This document shows positions 30,545 through 39,676 of a stretch of 42,306 nt of DNA, piece after piece (position 1 is the stretch's first letter; every line of letters begins with the position of its first letter). A program made the position numbers and the translations under genes. This DNA comes from an uncultured Gemmatimonadales bacterium (GTDB lineage Bacteria > Gemmatimonadota > Gemmatimonadetes > Palauibacterales > Palauibacteraceae): positions 1 through 42,306 of the forward strand of contig CAMYMV010000021.1 in NCBI GenBank assembly GCA_947259585.1. Reading direction: 5' to 3'. Under the pieces are notes generated by a model that worked only from the letters and a program-made list of their open reading frames with translations, ran no database searches and was not told the origin of the DNA.

Positions 30545-31947
30545 CGCGTGAGCCGAGCCTGTTCGGCCCCGAGATGGAGGTAAGCACCGGGTGGGGGTCG
30601 GAACGTCGGGAGAGCGAATCAGGCGCACCGCTGGCCACCCGGATGCGGCCGCGAACGCTGGACGACTTCGTGGGTCAGGATCGGCTGGTCGGCCCCGAAG
30701 GCTCGCTCCGTGAGCTGATCGACCGGGACCGGGTCCCGAGCCTCATCTTCTGGGGTCCTCCAGGGTGCGGTAAGACGAGTCTCGCGCACATCATCGCGCA
30801 CGAGACGAGCTCGGTCTTCGTGCCGTTCAGCGCGGTGACGGAGGGCATCGCACGCGTACGTGCACTGATTGGCGAAGCCTCCGAACGCCGGCGGGCGACC
30901 GGCCGTGGGACGATCCTGTTCGTGGACGAGATCCACCGCTTCAACAAGGCACAGCAGGACGCCTTTCTGCCGCACGTCGAAGCCGGGACGGTCGTGCTCA
31001 TCGGAGCAACGACGGAGAACCCGAGCTTCGAGGTGGTGGGCCCGCTCCTGAGTCGCACGCGCGTGCTGGTGCTCGAGCCGCTGGACGAGTCGGATACGGC
31101 CGAAGTCTGCCGGCGGGCGCTCCGCGACGAGAAGGGCCTCGGAGGGAGGGGGTTGACGATGGACGAGGATGCCCTCGAGCGCCTCGCCGTCGCCGCGGAT
31201 GGAGATGCCCGGCGAGCTCTCAACGCGCTGGAGACCGCCGCCGATCTCGCCTCCCAGGGCCGGATAGGCGTCTCCGAGATCGAGCGCGCCCTCCAGCATC
31301 GCTTCGCTCGCTACGACAAGGGCGGCGAAGAGCACTTCAACCTCATCTCCGCCCTGCACAAAGCGGTTCGGGGCTCCGATCCAGACGGGAGCCTCTACTG
31401 GCTCGCCCGCATGCTCGAGGCCGGCGAGGATCCACTGTACATCGCTCGCAGGCTGGTCCGAATGGCCACGGAGGATATCGGGCTCGCCGATCCGGAGGCG
31501 CTCACCGTCTGCATGGCGGCGCGCGACGCGTACCATTTCCTCGGCTCGCCGGAGGGTGAGCTGGCCCTCGCCGAGGCGGTCGTTTACCTGGCCGCGGCGC
31601 CGAAGTCGAACCGCACTTACGAGGCGTTCTCGAGCGCCCGGAGAGCGGCTCGCGAGACGCCCATGGAAGCGGTTCCGATGCACGTACGGAACGCGCCCAC
31701 CCGGCTCATGAAGGATCTCGGTTACGGGAGCGGCTACCGATACGATCACGACGAGCCCGGCGGCGTCGCCGCTCAGACTTTCCTGCCCGAGCGGCTGGCC
31801 GGATCTCGCTTCTATCATGCGGGCGATCAGGGCCGCGAGGCCGAGATAGCGGCGCGATTGCGCCGGTTCGAACGCCTGCGGGAGCGAGGTGCGGCAGACG
31901 ATCCCGGAACAGGGGACGCCGAACCGGACGTCGAACATCAGGTATGA
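30541..31947 (+). CDS. rarA: Replication-associated recombination protein A (MgsA/RarA), AAA+ ATPase
   Basis: AAA+ ATPase that acts at stalled replication forks together with SSB. It has 468 residues. Start at ATG 30541, overlapping the cca stop as ATGA; five upstream residues in the same frame are not needed. Features: LATRMRPRTLDDFVGQDRLVGP, Walker A GPPGCGKT at 72-79, Walker B ILFVDEIHRFNKAQQDAFLP, sensor 1 IGATTENPSFEV, sensor 2 DGDARRALNALE. The C-terminal tetramerisation region ends with DLGYGSGYRYDHDEPGGVAAQTFLP, a strong RarA mark. The last 25 residues form a charged tail. It is seven bases ahead of hflX and in one operon with cca. Confidence 0.95.
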   Translation: MTREPSLFGPEMEVSTGWGSERRESESGAPLATRMRPRTLDDFVGQDRLVGPEGSLRELIDRDRVPSLIFWGPPGCGKTSLAHIIAHETSSVFVPFSAVTEGIARVRALIGEASERRRATGRGTILFVDEIHRFNKAQQDAFLPHVEAGTVVLIGATTENPSFEVVGPLLSRTRVLVLEPLDESDTAEVCRRALRDEKGLGGRGLTMDEDALERLAVAADGDARRALNALETAADLASQGRIGVSEIERALQHRFARYDKGGEEHFNLISALHKAVRGSDPDGSLYWLARMLEAGEDPLYIARRLVRMATEDIGLADPEALTVCMAARDAYHFLGSPEGELALAEAVVYLAAAPKSNRTYEAFSSARRAARETPMEAVPMHVRNAPTRLMKDLGYGSGYRYDHDEPGGVAAQTFLPERLAGSRFYHAGDQGREAEIAARLRRFERLRERGAADDPGTGDAEPDVEHQV

Positions 31948-31954
31948 TGCTTTG

Positions 31955-33244
31955 ATGATCGACATCGGAAGCGAACCCGAGCGCGCCATTCTGGTGGCCG
32001 CGCCGCCGCTCGACGAATCGGAAGAGGTCGTGGACGAGCACCTCGAGGAGCTTGTCCATCTCGCCGATACCGCGGGCGCCGTCGTCGTCGGCCAGCTCGT
32101 GCAGCGACTCAAGTCACCGAATCCCGCTCTCTTCATCGGGCGGGGCAAGGCCGAGCAGCTACGGGAGCAGCTGGGTCGAGAGGAGGCGTCGCTCGTCATC
32201 TTCGACGATGACCTCTCGCCGGCGCAGGGCTCGGCCCTGGAGAAGAGCCTCGGCGTGCGGGTCATGGATCGTACCGAGCTCATTCTCGACATCTTCGCCC
32301 TGAGAGCCCGGACTGCCGAGGCGAAGGTCCAGGTCGAGCTCGCCCAGCTCGAATACATGCGGACGCGGCTCAAGCGCATGTGGACCCACCTCTCGCGCAT
32401 CGCGGGTGGGATTGGCGCCAGGGGTCCGGGTGAGCAGCAGCTCGAGACGGACAGGCGACTCATCGACCGCCGTATCGCGCGACTCCGACGCGAGCTACAG
32501 GGGATCTCCAGCTCCCGGCAGACGCGACGAAAGGCGGGGCGAAGCGAGTTCCGGGTGGCGATCGTCGGCTACACCAACGCCGGCAAATCATCGATCCTCC
32601 AGGCGCTCTCGGGTCGCGAGCTGTTCATCGAGGACCGGCTCTTCGCCACGCTGGATTCAGCAACGCGCGTCGTCGATCTCGGAGAGGGCTACCAGGCGCT
32701 CGCCACCGATACGGTGGGCTTCATCCGCAAGCTGCCGCACCATCTCGTCGCCTCCTTCCGGGCCACGCTGGAGGAGATCGAGGAGGCCGACCTACTGGTT
32801 CATGTGGTCGACGTCTCATCGCCGAGCTGGGAGCACCAGATGGAGGCGGTGAACGAGGTGCTCCGGGATCTCACGATCAGCGGTTCCGCGCTGCTTGCGC
32901 TCAACAAGGTCGATCAGCTCACGTATCACGAGGAGTCGGCGCTCCGCAGCCGGGCCGCGGCGCTGTACGGACCTCACGTCCTGACCACGGTGAGAGAGGA
33001 GGGAGGCCTCGAGCCGCTTCGCTCCGCGCTTCGCGAGCGCATGCGTGCGGATCGTCCCATGGTGAACATCACCCTGGCGGCGAAGGACGGCCGCACTCTC
33101 GCCGAGGCGTACCGGGAAGGGGAGGTCCTGGAGCGCCGGGAGAACGGGGGCAGCATCGAGTTGACGGCGCGCGTCCCGGCTGCCGTTGTCGGCAGATGGC
33201 GCCGGCAGCAGGGCGTGCAGGTTACGGACGTGGACTCGGGGTGA
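31955..33244 (+). CDS. hflX: Ribosome-associated GTPase HflX
   Basis: GTPase that splits stalled or heat-damaged ribosomes. The 429-residue protein has the N-terminal HflX domain (VVGQLVQRLKSPNPALFIGRGKAEQL, then FDDDLSPAQGSALEKSLGVRVMDRTELILDIFALRA). The coiled linker with GARGPGEQQLETDRRLIDRRI follows. The GTPase core shows G1 GYTNAGKSS, a G2/G3 region DTVGFIRKLPHHLVASF, G4 LNKVD, and a conserved Thr at the switch (FATLDSATRVV). I chose the ATG at 31955 (MIDIGSEPERAIL); the open frame begins further upstream inside rarA. The GTGA at 33241-33244 couples it to the next gene. Confidence 0.95.
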   Translation: MIDIGSEPERAILVAAPPLDESEEVVDEHLEELVHLADTAGAVVVGQLVQRLKSPNPALFIGRGKAEQLREQLGREEASLVIFDDDLSPAQGSALEKSLGVRVMDRTELILDIFALRARTAEAKVQVELAQLEYMRTRLKRMWTHLSRIAGGIGARGPGEQQLETDRRLIDRRIARLRRELQGISSSRQTRRKAGRSEFRVAIVGYTNAGKSSILQALSGRELFIEDRLFATLDSATRVVDLGEGYQALATDTVGFIRKLPHHLVASFRATLEEIEEADLLVHVVDVSSPSWEHQMEAVNEVLRDLTISGSALLALNKVDQLTYHEESALRSRAAALYGPHVLTTVREEGGLEPLRSALRERMRADRPMVNITLAAKDGRTLAEAYREGEVLERRENGGSIELTARVPAAVVGRWRRQQGVQVTDVDSG

Positions 33245-34155
33245 GTCCCCCGATCGTCATCGTGGGCGAGGGGCGCGTGGGCCTGTCGCTCGCTGCAGAC
33301 CTCCTGGACGCGATGGACTCGACGATAACCGTTGTGGGCCGGTCCCCCGATCGACCTTCCTTCCTTCGAGATCTCCCCGAAGTCACCTATCTGGTCACCC
33401 GCGTGCCCGAAGCTTCGTTCGGCGAGTCGATCGACAAGCTGATAGGAGCCGAAGGCGATCCGATCGTCATCTTCTGCGTACCGGATGACGACCTTGCCGC
33501 CGTGGCGAGGGAGTGGAGCGAGTCGACGGGCCTGACGCCGCGCGCGGTGCTTCACACGAGCGGCGTGCATTCCGCCCAGGCGCTCGCGCCGTGGCGTGAG
33601 CGCGGCGCAGCCGTCGCGGCATGGCATCCCCTGGTAGCCGTGGCCGCCCCCGCGCGCGGGGCGTTTAGGGGAGTGTGGTTCGGGATGGATGGCGACGAGC
33701 TGGCGGCGCGGGCCGGAAGCGAGCTCGCGGAACGTCTGGGAGGCCGGACGCATGTCGTCCGGCCGGAGGGCCGATCGCACTATCACGCCGCCGGCGTGTT
33801 CGCGTCCAACTATCTGGTCTCGTGCCTCCGGATCGCGGTAGACGCGTTGCGGCGTGCGTCCGAGGACGCGGAGCTGGAGGCCCTTCTTCCCCTGGCCGAG
33901 TCTGCGCTGCGAAACCTGGGGGAGCTCGGCCTGCGCGACGGCACGACCGGACCCGTGGCCCGCGGAGACGTCCGCACCGTGGCCGCGCATCTGGAGGTTC
34001 TCGACCCGAGGCGAGCGGCCCTGTATCGTGGGCTCGGGCTGGAGCTCCTCGAGCTGACGGGCGATCGTCTCGAGCCCGCGGTTCGCGACCGGCTGGAGGC
34101 CGAGCTCGACCCTGCAGGGCCGGACCAAGCGAACAGGAGGCCGAGCGATGAATGA
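33241..34155 (+). CDS. DUF2520 / Rossmann-like domain protein
   Basis: A 304-residue protein with an N-terminal NAD(P)-binding Rossmann domain (IVIVGEGRVGLSLAADLLDA, residues about 5-24) and a strand 4 motif IVIFCVPDDDLAAVA. A C-terminal helical DUF2520 domain follows (HYHAAGVFASNYLVSCLRIAVDALRRA, then GPVARGDVRTVAAHLEVL). HTSGVHSAQALAPWRERGAAVAAWHPL is the usual middle of this family. The overall build resembles pyrroline-5-carboxylate reductase or F420-dependent oxidoreductases, but the substrate is unknown. The GTG start overlaps the hflX stop; its last eight bases overlap pdxJ, so it is within a tight operon. In other genomes the DUF2520 gene often sits near panB/panC; that is not the case here. 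Confidence 0.87.
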   Translation: MSPPIVIVGEGRVGLSLAADLLDAMDSTITVVGRSPDRPSFLRDLPEVTYLVTRVPEASFGESIDKLIGAEGDPIVIFCVPDDDLAAVAREWSESTGLTPRAVLHTSGVHSAQALAPWRERGAAVAAWHPLVAVAAPARGAFRGVWFGMDGDELAARAGSELAERLGGRTHVVRPEGRSHYHAAGVFASNYLVSCLRIAVDALRRASEDAELEALLPLAESALRNLGELGLRDGTTGPVARGDVRTVAAHLEVLDPRRAALYRGLGLELLELTGDRLEPAVRDRLEAELDPAGPDQANRRPSDE

Positions 34156-34885
34156 CCCGCTGAGGCTCTACGTCAACGTCGATCACGTGGCGACGGTGCG
34201 GGAGGCTCGAAGGACCGACGAGCCGGACCCGGTCCGGGCGGCGGTGCTCGCGGAGCTCGGCGGAGCCGACGGGATCACCGTCCACCTGCGGGAAGATCGG
34301 CGGCATATTCAGGACAGGGACGTACGCCTGCTGCTGGAAACGGTCCGGACCGGCGTCAACCTGGAGTTGGCGGCGGAGGAGGGCGTGCTTCGCTTCGCCG
34401 AGGACTGGCGGCCCATGCAGGTGACGTTCGTGCCGGAGCACCGTGAGGAGGTCACGACGGAGGGTGGGCTCGACCTGGAAGAAGCGAGCGGCCGATTGCT
34501 CGCCGCCGTAGCCCAGATGCGCGCTCAGGCAGTCCGGACGGCCCTGTTCGTGGACGCTCGCGAGGACGCCATGCGGGCCTCGGCCGCGCTCGGGGCGGAC
34601 GCGGTCGAGCTGCACACGGGCGAGTACGCGAACGCGCGCACCCCGGAAGGGGCCTCGGCTCAGCTGGGACGGCTCCGGGACGCCGCGCTGGCGGCCCGGG
34701 AGGCGGGCCTGGCCGTCCACGCCGGCCACGGCCTCACCTACGAGAACGTGGCGCCGGTCGCGGCGATTCGTGAGGTCGAGGAGCTGAACATCGGCCACTC
34801 GATCGTAAGCCGTTCGGTCTTCGTCGGCATCGAGCGCGCCGTGCGAGAGATGAAAGAGATCGTGACCGCGGCACGGAACGCTTGA
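34148..34885 (+). CDS. pdxJ: Pyridoxine 5'-phosphate synthase
   Basis: Condenses 1-deoxyxylulose 5-phosphate with 3-amino-1-hydroxyacetone 1-phosphate, the last step of the DXP-dependent vitamin B6 pathway. The 245-residue TIM barrel starts LYVNVDHVATVREARRTDEPDPVRAAVLAELGGADGITVHLREDRRHIQDRD, continues with MQVTFVPEHREEVTTEGGLDL, VELHTGEYANA, and ends with VHAGHGLTYENV and ELNIGHSIVSRSVFVG. All are near-invariant in PdxJ. The start ATG overlaps DUF2520 by eight bases. This cell uses PLP in at least two enzymes of the window (the decarboxylase and the threonine aldolase), though that is not a specific link. Confidence 0.96.
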   Translation: MNDPLRLYVNVDHVATVREARRTDEPDPVRAAVLAELGGADGITVHLREDRRHIQDRDVRLLLETVRTGVNLELAAEEGVLRFAEDWRPMQVTFVPEHREEVTTEGGLDLEEASGRLLAAVAQMRAQAVRTALFVDAREDAMRASAALGADAVELHTGEYANARTPEGASAQLGRLRDAALAAREAGLAVHAGHGLTYENVAPVAAIREVEELNIGHSIVSRSVFVGIERAVREMKEIVTAARNA

Positions 34886-34949
34886 GCACCGCCGGGCTCT
34901 CGAGCACCGCCGCACGAAGCGGGTTGGCCCACGTGGAACGAAGCGCCGC

Positions 34950-36083
34950 ATGCTGAAGGCCCACCGTTTCAAGACCCTGTTCGGCCTGGTTGTCACGGTC
35001 GCGCTGCTCGCCTGGGTGCTGCGTGACGTCTCGGCTGTCGCCGTGCTGGCCGAGCTTCGGGACGCTGACGTCTGGCTCCTGGCGGCGATGGTAGTCGTCG
35101 CGACCGTGCCGTTCCTCTTGCGGGCGTTTCGCTGGCACGTACTCCTCCTTCCGGGCTTTCCGGGCTCCACGCTGACGTCCCGATTCGCCGCGGTCTGCAT
35201 CGGCTTTATGGCGAACAACGTGCTTCCGGCGCGGCTCGGCGAGTTCGCCCGAGCCTACAGCTTCTCGCGGATCGAGCCCATCCCGATCTCCCAATCACTC
35301 GCCTCGCTCGTCGTTGAGCGCGTGTTCGACGCGGTTATCCTGGGAGCGTTCCTCGTCTTCGCGGTCTCGTACGGAGGTTTTGCCGCGGGCAACACGGCAC
35401 TGCTGCGGGGTGCGGGCGTGACGGCCGGCGTGCTGTTCGGTCTCGCCCTGTTGGTCCTGTGGGCGATGGCCCGCTGGCCGAGGCGCACCCTGAACCTCGT
35501 GGAGCAACTGGCGGGACGCTTTCTGTCGCCGGCGCTGACCGAGCGAGCGATCGGCATTCTCTCCTCCTTCATCCGGGGACTCGGGGCGCTTCACGACCCC
35601 TGGGTGTTCACGAGGGCTCTCCTCTGGTCCGCGGCCGTGTGGCTTTGCATTGCAGCCTCCGTCTGGATCGGCCTGCTCGCCTTCGGCATTCGGGAGCCGG
35701 GCTTCATCGGTGCCATGTTCGTCCAGGCGGTCATCGGCTTCGCGGTCGCCATCCCGTCCAGCCCCGGCTTCTTCGGTCCGTTCGAGGCGGCGGCCATGGT
35801 GGCGTTGGGAGCGTACGGCGTCGACAGTGTCCGCATCGTGAGCTTCGCCACGGGTTACCACATCCTGACCTTCATTCCGGTGACCGTTCTGGGTGTCTGG
35901 TACCTCTATCGGCTCGGCATCCGGTGGTCCGAGGTTGAGCACAGCGAGGAGCTCGTGGAAGAGGCTGTGGAGGAGGCCGTGGAGCACGGCGAGCCCACAC
36001 AGCTGGCGGTCGCCCTCGCCCCGGACGCGCCGCAGGTTGACGCCTCGGGAGAGCGGGGGACATCATCATCCGGCACGAACTGA
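34950..36083 (+). CDS. UPF0104 / lysylphosphatidylglycerol-synthase-TM-like flippase domain protein
   Basis: A 377-residue polytopic membrane protein with seven to eight hydrophobic helices. Family marks: the N-terminal RFKTLFGLVVTVALLAWVLRDV, a periplasmic-loop LLLRAFRWHVLL-like FLLRAFRWHVLLLPGF, MANNVLPARLGEFARAYSFSR (the core motif of this family, about residues 90-110), SLVVERVFDAVIL, and the second half AIPSSPGFFGPFEAAAMVALGAYGV. The C-terminal 50 residues are acidic and probably cytoplasmic (EHSEELVEEAVEEAVEHGE). No synthetase domain is fused, so it is not MprF. The function of stand-alone members is a proposed lipid-linked flippase or regulator and is unproven. It begins 64 bases after pdxJ, with an 11-base direct repeat (GAGCACCGCCG) in the gap. 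Confidence 0.85.
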   Translation: MLKAHRFKTLFGLVVTVALLAWVLRDVSAVAVLAELRDADVWLLAAMVVVATVPFLLRAFRWHVLLLPGFPGSTLTSRFAAVCIGFMANNVLPARLGEFARAYSFSRIEPIPISQSLASLVVERVFDAVILGAFLVFAVSYGGFAAGNTALLRGAGVTAGVLFGLALLVLWAMARWPRRTLNLVEQLAGRFLSPALTERAIGILSSFIRGLGALHDPWVFTRALLWSAAVWLCIAASVWIGLLAFGIREPGFIGAMFVQAVIGFAVAIPSSPGFFGPFEAAAMVALGAYGVDSVRIVSFATGYHILTFIPVTVLGVWYLYRLGIRWSEVEHSEELVEEAVEEAVEHGEPTQLAVALAPDAPQVDASGERGTSSSGTN

Positions 36084-36101
36084 GCCTTCAGCGGCCCTCG
36101 A

Positions 36102-36117
36102 CCGGCGCTCTCGCCGG
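36102..36117 (+). terminator. Short GC hairpin between the flippase gene and the tRNA
   Basis: CCGGCG (36102-36107) pairs with CGCCGG (36112-36117) around a CTCT loop, four bases before the tRNA 5' end. There is no T-run. It could end the upstream transcript or mark the tRNA precursor's leader. Support is position only. Confidence 0.3.
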
Positions 36118-36121
36118 GCTC

Positions 36122-36192
36122 TGGCCCCTCGTCTAATGGCAAGACCCCGGCCTTTGGAGCCGGTAATCCAGGTTCGAATCCTGGGGGGCCAA
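36122..36192 (+). tRNA. tRNA-Gln (anticodon TTG)
   Basis: A complete cloverleaf can be drawn. The acceptor stem TGGCCCC (36122-36128) pairs with GGGGCCA (36185-36191), and the discriminator is A36192. The D arm GTCT/AGAC has the loop AATGGCA. The anticodon stem CCGGC/GCCGG (36147-36151 and 36159-36163) encloses loop CTTTGGA with anticodon TTG at 36154-36156. The variable region is four bases. The T arm CCAGG-TTCGAAT-CCTGG covers 36168-36184. No CCA is encoded, so the cca gene at 29144 is needed to finish it. It lies alone between the flippase-like gene and the RCC1-repeat gene. Confidence 0.97.
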
Positions 36193-36236
36193 CTTCGCGA
36201 CCCCAACGTCCGACATCCGACGTCCGACACCCGACG

Positions 36237-37430
36237 ATGAACTCCGGAAACCGACATACCGTGAACAGATCTGTCTCGATTCTCGCGCTCTTCGTTTCGC
36301 TCGTGGGCTGTGACGGCAACGGCGGCGTCGAGCCGGGAGATCCCGATCCGCTCGAGCTCGTACTCATGACGGCCGGCGCCGAACACAGCTGCGGCGTCGA
36401 TCCCGATGGCAAGGCCTACTGCTGGGGCAACGGTGAGGACGGCCGTCTGGGCAACGGGAACACGCTGACCAAGCTGACTGCCGATCCCGTTCTCGGGCCG
36501 ACCGGCTTCGCCGACGTGAGTGCGGGACGGCGACACAGCTGCGGCGTTGTGACCGATGGCGGCGCGTACTGCTGGGGGTTTGGGGGAGATGGCCAGCTGG
36601 GCAACGGGAACACCAACAGCGCACTCCAGCCGGTAGCCGTGGAAGGTGTGCAGGACGTCGTCCAGGTGAGCGCCGGCGTCGGGCACAGCTGCGCGGTGAG
36701 CGCCGACGGAGCAGCGTACTGTTGGGGCGAAGGGGAGAAGGGCCAGCTGGGGATCGGGACCACGCAGGACCGGCTCACTCCCACGCCGGTTGAAGGCGGG
36801 CTCGACTTCGTGCAGGTGAGCGCGGGCGAGGAGCACACCTGCGGAGTGACGGCGGACGGAACCGCCTACTGCTGGGGCGAGGGTGAGAACGGGCAGCTGG
36901 GGAACGGCACTACGCTGGACCGGCTCACCCCTACGCCGGTGGACGCCGTGCTGGCGTTTCGGCAGGTCAGCGTGGGCACCGATCACAGCTGCGCGGTGAC
37001 TATGGACGACCGTGCCTACTGCTGGGGCGAAGGGGAAAACGGGCAGCTGGGCAACGGGGCCAACCTCGATCGACTGACGCCCATCCCGGTGAGCGGAGAG
37101 CGCGAGTTCGTCCAGATAGCGGCCGGAGGGTCGCATACGTGCGCGGCCACCTCCGACGGTCAGGCGTTCTGCTGGGGTGCGGGGGCCGGCGGCCAGCTCG
37201 GTACGGGCAACGTGGACGGTCGGCTCAGCCCACAGGCCGTGGTGAGCACCCTCGCCTTCGTTCAGATCAGCGCGGGTCTCGAGCACACGTGCGCTCGCAC
37301 CGGCGATGCCGCGGCACCGGCAGAGCCTGGAGGTGAAGCCGATCCGTTCTGCTGGGGCGTCGGCGTCGATGGTCGCCTCGGCAACGGGACGACCAACACC
37401 CAGCTCTCCCCGCTCCGCGTCATCAAATGA
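36237..37430 (+). CDS. RCC1-repeat lipoprotein, seven repeats
   Basis: A 397-residue exported protein. The N-terminus has a hydrophobic segment with lipobox SLVGC (Cys25), then an acidic spacer ([11 protein letters not shown]). From residue about 42 there are seven RCC1-type repeats of roughly 50 residues, each with a core of H-[ST]-C-[GA]-x-x-x-x-D-G-x-A-Y-C-W-G and ending G-x-L-G-N-G. The seventh has an insert ([11 protein letters not shown]). Seven copies match the seven-bladed propeller of RCC1. Each repeat carries two cysteines about ten residues apart, which suggests disulfides in each blade after export. The binding partner is unknown. The stop overlaps the next gene (ATGA, 37427-37430), which encodes a thioredoxin-domain protein. 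Confidence 0.88.
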   Translation: MNSGNRHTVNRSVSILALFVSLVGCDGNGGVEPGDPDPLELVLMTAGAEHSCGVDPDGKAYCWGNGEDGRLGNGNTLTKLTADPVLGPTGFADVSAGRRHSCGVVTDGGAYCWGFGGDGQLGNGNTNSALQPVAVEGVQDVVQVSAGVGHSCAVSADGAAYCWGEGEKGQLGIGTTQDRLTPTPVEGGLDFVQVSAGEEHTCGVTADGTAYCWGEGENGQLGNGTTLDRLTPTPVDAVLAFRQVSVGTDHSCAVTMDDRAYCWGEGENGQLGNGANLDRLTPIPVSGEREFVQIAAGGSHTCAATSDGQAFCWGAGAGGQLGTGNVDGRLSPQAVVSTLAFVQISAGLEHTCARTGDAAAPAEPGGEADPFCWGVGVDGRLGNGTTNTQLSPLRVIK

Positions 37431-39640
37431 GCGGATCCGACGCCGAAGCGGCCGATCCAAGCCCGGATGTCGGCTCTACGCCCACCAACCGCCTGATCGG
37501 GGAAAAGAGCCCCTACCTGCTTCAGCACGCCCACAACCCGGTGGACTGGTATCCGTGGGGGGATGAGGCGTTCGACGCGGCGGCGCGCGAGGACAAGCCG
37601 ATCTTCCTCTCGATCGGCTACTCCACGTGCCATTGGTGCCACGTCATGGAGCGAGAGTCCTTCGAGGATCCCGAGGTGGCGGCACTTCTCAACGACGGGT
37701 TCGTACCCGTCAAGGTGGACCGGGAGGAGCGCCCCGACGTGGACACCGTCTACATGACCGTGGCCCAGATGATGACGGGACACGGCGGCTGGCCCCTGAC
37801 GGTCGTCATGACGCCGAACAAGGATCCGTTCTTCGCGGGGACCTACTTCCCGAAGGAGTCGCGTCAGGGCAGGATCGGGATGCTCGATCTGCTACCGAGG
37901 CTCTCCGAGCTGTGGCGAGAGCGGAGGAGCGAGGCGCTGAACTCGGCTGGCCAGATCGCCACGGCCCTCTGGCAGAGCGCGCACGGTGAAGTGCCGGGTG
38001 CGGTTGATCAAGTGCCGGATGCGGCGGATGAGAGGCCGGGTGCGGCGGATGAGCTCGGTCGCCCCGCGCTCGACGAGGCCTTCCAGCAGCTGTCCCGCGT
38101 GTTCGATCCGCTGCAGGGCGGGTTCGGGCGCGCGCCCAAGTTCCCCACGCCTCACAACCTCCGATTCCTCCTCCGCTACTGGCGTCGGACCGGAGAGACG
38201 AAGGCGCTCGAGATGGTGGAGCGCACCCTGAGCGCCATGCGCCAGGGCGGGGTCTACGACCAGGTAGGTTTCGGATTCCACCGGTACTCGACGGATGCCC
38301 GCTGGATGCTGCCGCATTTCGAGAAGATGCTGTACGACCAGGCGCTACTCGTGATGGCGTACGTCGAGACCTTCCTCGCGACGGGGCAGCGCCGCTACGC
38401 CGAGGTCGCGGCGGAGGTGATCGAGTACGTCCTCCGGGATCTCAGAGACGCCGGAGGCGCCTTCCACTCGGCCGAGGACGCGGACAGCGAGGGCCGCGAG
38501 GGACAGTTCTATGTTTGGACGGACGAGGATCTCGGCGAGGTGCTCGACGCCGAGGATGCGCGGTTCGTCCGGAGGATCTTCAACTTCGACCGACGCGGGA
38601 ACTTCGCCGAGGAGGCGACCGGGCAGCGCACCGGCGAGAACGTGCTGCACGCGGGCCGTTCCTCGAGCGAAACGGCGAAATCGCTAGGCATCTCCGAGGC
38701 GGAGCTCGGGGAGCGCTGGAGCCGGGTCCGGGAAAGGCTCCTCGCAGCTCGGGAGGGACGAATCAGGCCTTTAAAGGACGACAAGGTCCTGACGGACTGG
38801 AACGGCCTGATGATCGCCGCGCTCGCGCAGGCGGCCGCCGCGCTGGAGAGGCCGGAGTACCTGAGCGCGGCGGTGGAAGCCTGGGAGTTCGTCCGATCCG
38901 AGATGATCGACCCGGAGGGGCGGCTGCTCCACCGGTACCGGGATGGCGAGGCGGCGATACCCGCCTTCGCCGACGACTACGCGTTCCTCATCTGGGGCCT
39001 TCTCGAGCTTTACGAAGCTTCCTTCGACGCGGAGCATCTTCGCGAGGCCGTGCGCCTCAACGGCGAGCTGCTGGAGCGCTTCTGGGATGGCGAGCGCGGC
39101 GGCCTCTACCAGACGGCTGCAGGGTCGGAGGAGCTGCCGGTCCGAAGCCGGGAGATCTACGATGGCGCCGTCCCCTCGGCCAACTCGGTCGCGATGCTGA
39201 ACCTGCTTCGGCTGGGTCGGCTCACGGCCGATGCGGAGTTGGAGGGCCGGGCGCTGGCGATCGAGGCCGCCTTCGCGGAACGCGTGCGTCGGGTCCCTTC
39301 CGCGCACACGCAGCTCCTGGCCGCCGTCGACTTCGGGCTCGGCCCCTCCCGTGAGGTCGTGATCGTCGGGGAGCCCGGAGGATCCGACACGGAGGCCCTC
39401 CTGCATGCCCTGAGAGGCCAGTTCGAGCCTAGCACGGTCGCACTCTTCCGACCGGCCGGCGAGGACGGTGGCGAGGTCACGCGCCTGGCTCCGTTCACGA
39501 AGGAGATGAGGGAGATCAACGGCCAGGCGTCGGCCTACGTCTGCCGGGACTACGCGTGCGAGCGTCCCGTCACGGCGCAGGCCGACCTGCAGGCGATGTT
39601 GGCGATCGCCACCGGAGGCCGCTCGGGGCCCGACGCGTGA
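37427..39640 (+). CDS. DUF255 thioredoxin-domain protein (YyaL/SSP411 family)
   Basis: A 737-residue protein with an N-terminal thioredoxin-like domain and a C-terminal (alpha/alpha)6 barrel. The opening [29 protein letters not shown] and the motif [16 protein letters not shown] (Cys68, Cys71) define the family. [28 protein letters not shown] and GTYFPKE follow. The barrel part shows [61 protein letters not shown] and [15 protein letters not shown]. The biochemical role is unknown; members are predicted cytoplasmic, and no signal peptide is seen. A Pro/Ala/Asp-rich linker at about 188-211 is encoded by a 21-base tandem repeat. The start overlaps the RCC1 gene. Confidence 0.92.
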   Translation: MSGSDAEAADPSPDVGSTPTNRLIGEKSPYLLQHAHNPVDWYPWGDEAFDAAAREDKPIFLSIGYSTCHWCHVMERESFEDPEVAALLNDGFVPVKVDREERPDVDTVYMTVAQMMTGHGGWPLTVVMTPNKDPFFAGTYFPKESRQGRIGMLDLLPRLSELWRERRSEALNSAGQIATALWQSAHGEVPGAVDQVPDAADERPGAADELGRPALDEAFQQLSRVFDPLQGGFGRAPKFPTPHNLRFLLRYWRRTGETKALEMVERTLSAMRQGGVYDQVGFGFHRYSTDARWMLPHFEKMLYDQALLVMAYVETFLATGQRRYAEVAAEVIEYVLRDLRDAGGAFHSAEDADSEGREGQFYVWTDEDLGEVLDAEDARFVRRIFNFDRRGNFAEEATGQRTGENVLHAGRSSSETAKSLGISEAELGERWSRVRERLLAAREGRIRPLKDDKVLTDWNGLMIAALAQAAAALERPEYLSAAVEAWEFVRSEMIDPEGRLLHRYRDGEAAIPAFADDYAFLIWGLLELYEASFDAEHLREAVRLNGELLERFWDGERGGLYQTAAGSEELPVRSREIYDGAVPSANSVAMLNLLRLGRLTADAELEGRALAIEAAFAERVRRVPSAHTQLLAAVDFGLGPSREVVIVGEPGGSDTEALLHALRGQFEPSTVALFRPAGEDGGEVTRLAPFTKEMREINGQASAYVCRDYACERPVTAQADLQAMLAIATGGRSGPDA
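37991..38053 (+). repeat. 3 x 21-bp in-frame tandem repeat in the YyaL-like gene
   Basis: Units at 37991-38011, 38012-38032 and 38033-38053 are imperfect copies of a 21-base sequence (start GTGCCGGGTGCGG) encoding [14 protein letters not shown] and RPGAADE. They form a flexible linker between the thioredoxin and barrel domains. The copies differ at several positions, so the duplication is not very recent. Confidence 0.8.
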
Positions 39641-39676
39641 CCGGGAGATAAATACAATGAGAAGCGAGGCCGTTCG

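Noticed and set aside
34884..34912. 11-base direct repeat GAGCACCGCCG after pdxJ as an attachment site.
   Set aside because: The two copies are only 18 bases apart, enclose no gene, and no integrase is near; probably a small local duplication.
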